Under the pieces are notes generated by a model, which was given only the letters and a program-made list of their open reading frames with translations, was not told the origin of the DNA and made no database searches. From assembly GCA_012727965.1 (NCBI GenBank), contig JAAYFZ010000271.1:1-6356 (forward strand): a stretch of 6,356 nt of DNA, written 5' to 3'. A program made the translations under genes and the position numbers. This document shows, in pieces, positions 5,564-6,356 of this stretch (positions within the stretch are counted from its first letter, which is position 1; each line of letters opens with the position of its first letter). This stretch comes from Clostridiaceae bacterium (GTDB lineage: Bacteria; Bacillota; Clostridia; Saccharofermentanales; UBA5734).

Positions 5564-6356
5564 TTGGATTGCTGTTTTTGCTTGCCTTGTGGTATTTGCA
5601 TTGATGGCGCTTGGTAGTGGATCATCGGGTTCTGGTGAGACAAAAGAGATTGTTCCATCTAATCAGGAATCCTCATCAGTGGCTGACGATGACTCGAAAT
5701 CTAAGTCAACAGAGGCAACAGAAAGTGAGATTGATGAAGTTGTTGAAGCTACGGTTTCAATTGATGAGCAAGTTCTTCTTGATCAGGAGGGTATTGTTAT
5801 TACAGCTTCTGAGTATGTCTCTGATGCAATCTGGGGTGATGGAATCAAACTTCTTATTGAAAACAATACAACTTCTGATGTCACTGTAGGCTGTAATGCG
5901 CTCATTGTAAATGAGTATAATATTAGTGATTTGTTTATTTCTGACATTGCTGCTGGCAAAAAGGCGAATGAGACAATGTATTTGTCAAGTACAGAGTTGG
6001 ATGCTGCTGGAATCGAAGTTGTTGGTCAGGTTGAAATATATTTTCATATATATGATTCGAGTTCTTATGACACAATTTTCGATTCAGACTGTGTAACTAT
6101 TCAAACGTCTGAATATGCAAATATGGATACGACACCAAATGATTCTGGAACGGAACTGTATAATGACAACGGTATAAGAATTGTGGGAAAGACAGTTGAT
6201 GAAAACAGTTTTTGGGGTACTGCGATTCTTCTTTATTGTGAAAACAATTCAGGAAAAAATGTTGATATTTTGGTAGAAGATATGTCAATTAATGGGTTTA
6301 TGATGTCACCATACTTCTACACTACTGTGTATGACGGGCGGAAGTCTATAGACGAC
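5547..6356 (+). CDS. Exported or membrane-anchored protein with duplicated beta-rich domain, 3' end outside window
   Basis: The frame starts at GTG 5547 and stays open for 270 codons to the window edge, so the C-terminus is missing. The N-terminus is a signal peptide or anchor: KKK at 2-4, hydrophobic 7-22 (WIAVFACLVVFALMAL), then a Ser/Gly, Asp/Glu and Thr-rich linker at about 23-70. Cys13 sits inside the hydrophobic core and does not look like a lipobox, so I do not call a lipoprotein. Residues 82-142 and 209-269 are two copies of one module with no gaps at an offset of 127: GIVI/GIRI, WG at 96/223, ENN at 105/232, VN/IN near 122/249, GKK/GRK at 137/264. The first copy continues to about residue 190 (VEIYFHIYD...TIFDSDCVTIQT). 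Similar proteins are, as I recall, common hypotheticals in clostridia; the function is unknown to me. It overlaps the VanZ-like gene by 17 bases, so they are probably co-transcribed and coupled. The base composition is AT-rich like its neighbour. Confidence 0.82.
   Translation, partial: MKKKTNWIAVFACLVVFALMALGSGSSGSGETKEIVPSNQESSSVADDDSKSKSTEATESEIDEVVEATVSIDEQVLLDQEGIVITASEYVSDAIWGDGIKLLIENNTTSDVTVGCNALIVNEYNISDLFISDIAAGKKANETMYLSSTELDAAGIEVVGQVEIYFHIYDSSSYDTIFDSDCVTIQTSEYANMDTTPNDSGTELYNDNGIRIVGKTVDENSFWGTAILLYCENNSGKNVDILVEDMSINGFMMSPYFYTTVYDGRKSIDD

Noticed and set aside
5547..5640. Lipoprotein reading of the exported protein through Cys13
   Set aside because: The residues before Cys13 (VFA) are a poor lipobox, and the Cys is followed by a further hydrophobic stretch, which fits a plain signal or anchor better.
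5611..5889. Plus-strand open frame starting at 5611
   Set aside because: It is an out-of-frame shadow of the 5547 gene, which has a strong ribosome site, a signal peptide and an internal duplication.
6097..6288. Minus-strand 63-codon frame near the right edge
   Set aside because: It lies opposite the second repeat module of the exported protein and has no family features.

Overview
The window looks like a chromosomal segment from a plant-glycan-using Gram-positive bacterium, most likely an anaerobic Clostridia/Firmicutes-type gut or rumen organism. This is inferred from GGAGG-type ribosome binding sites, TATAAT -10 boxes, an intracellular GH95+GH43 pair, a two-gene short ChrA operon, and a Ser-rich exported protein of a kind I associate with Lachnospiraceae-like genomes. 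The sequence does not fix the species.

Left part (1-3611, + strand): a glycan-degradation operon. The first gene is a GH95 enzyme (alpha-L-fucosidase / alpha-L-galactosidase family) whose extreme N-terminus lies before the window. Ten bases after its stop comes a GH43 glycosidase with a C-terminal beta-sandwich (CBM6-like) domain. The GH43 has no signal peptide, so the pair probably trims imported oligosaccharides in the cytoplasm: GH95 removes a terminal L-fucose or L-galactose and GH43 removes arabinose or xylose.

Middle part (3619-4765, - strand): two short-chain ChrA-family membrane proteins, each about 190 residues, in a translationally coupled operon. It is convergent with the glycosidases, with only 7 bases between the stop codons. 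A perfect TATAAT on the minus strand lies about 40 bases before the first ChrA start.

Right part (about 4766-6356): visibly more AT-rich. A gene-free stretch of about 355 bases holds a perfect 13-bp inverted repeat, a second 8-bp inverted repeat, and an extended -10 promoter reading right. Next is a small VanZ-like membrane protein whose natural N-terminus is readable only through a one-base frame change in a run of six A. It overlaps by 17 bases an exported protein that begins with GTG at 5547 and stays open to the window edge. This second protein carries a clear internal duplication with an ungapped 127-residue period.

No RNA gene, CRISPR array, insertion sequence or complete mobile element was seen. 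The most useful leads are the frame break in the VanZ-like gene, the duplicated exported protein, the GH95 specificity question and the 13-bp palindrome. None amounts to a demonstrated new system.
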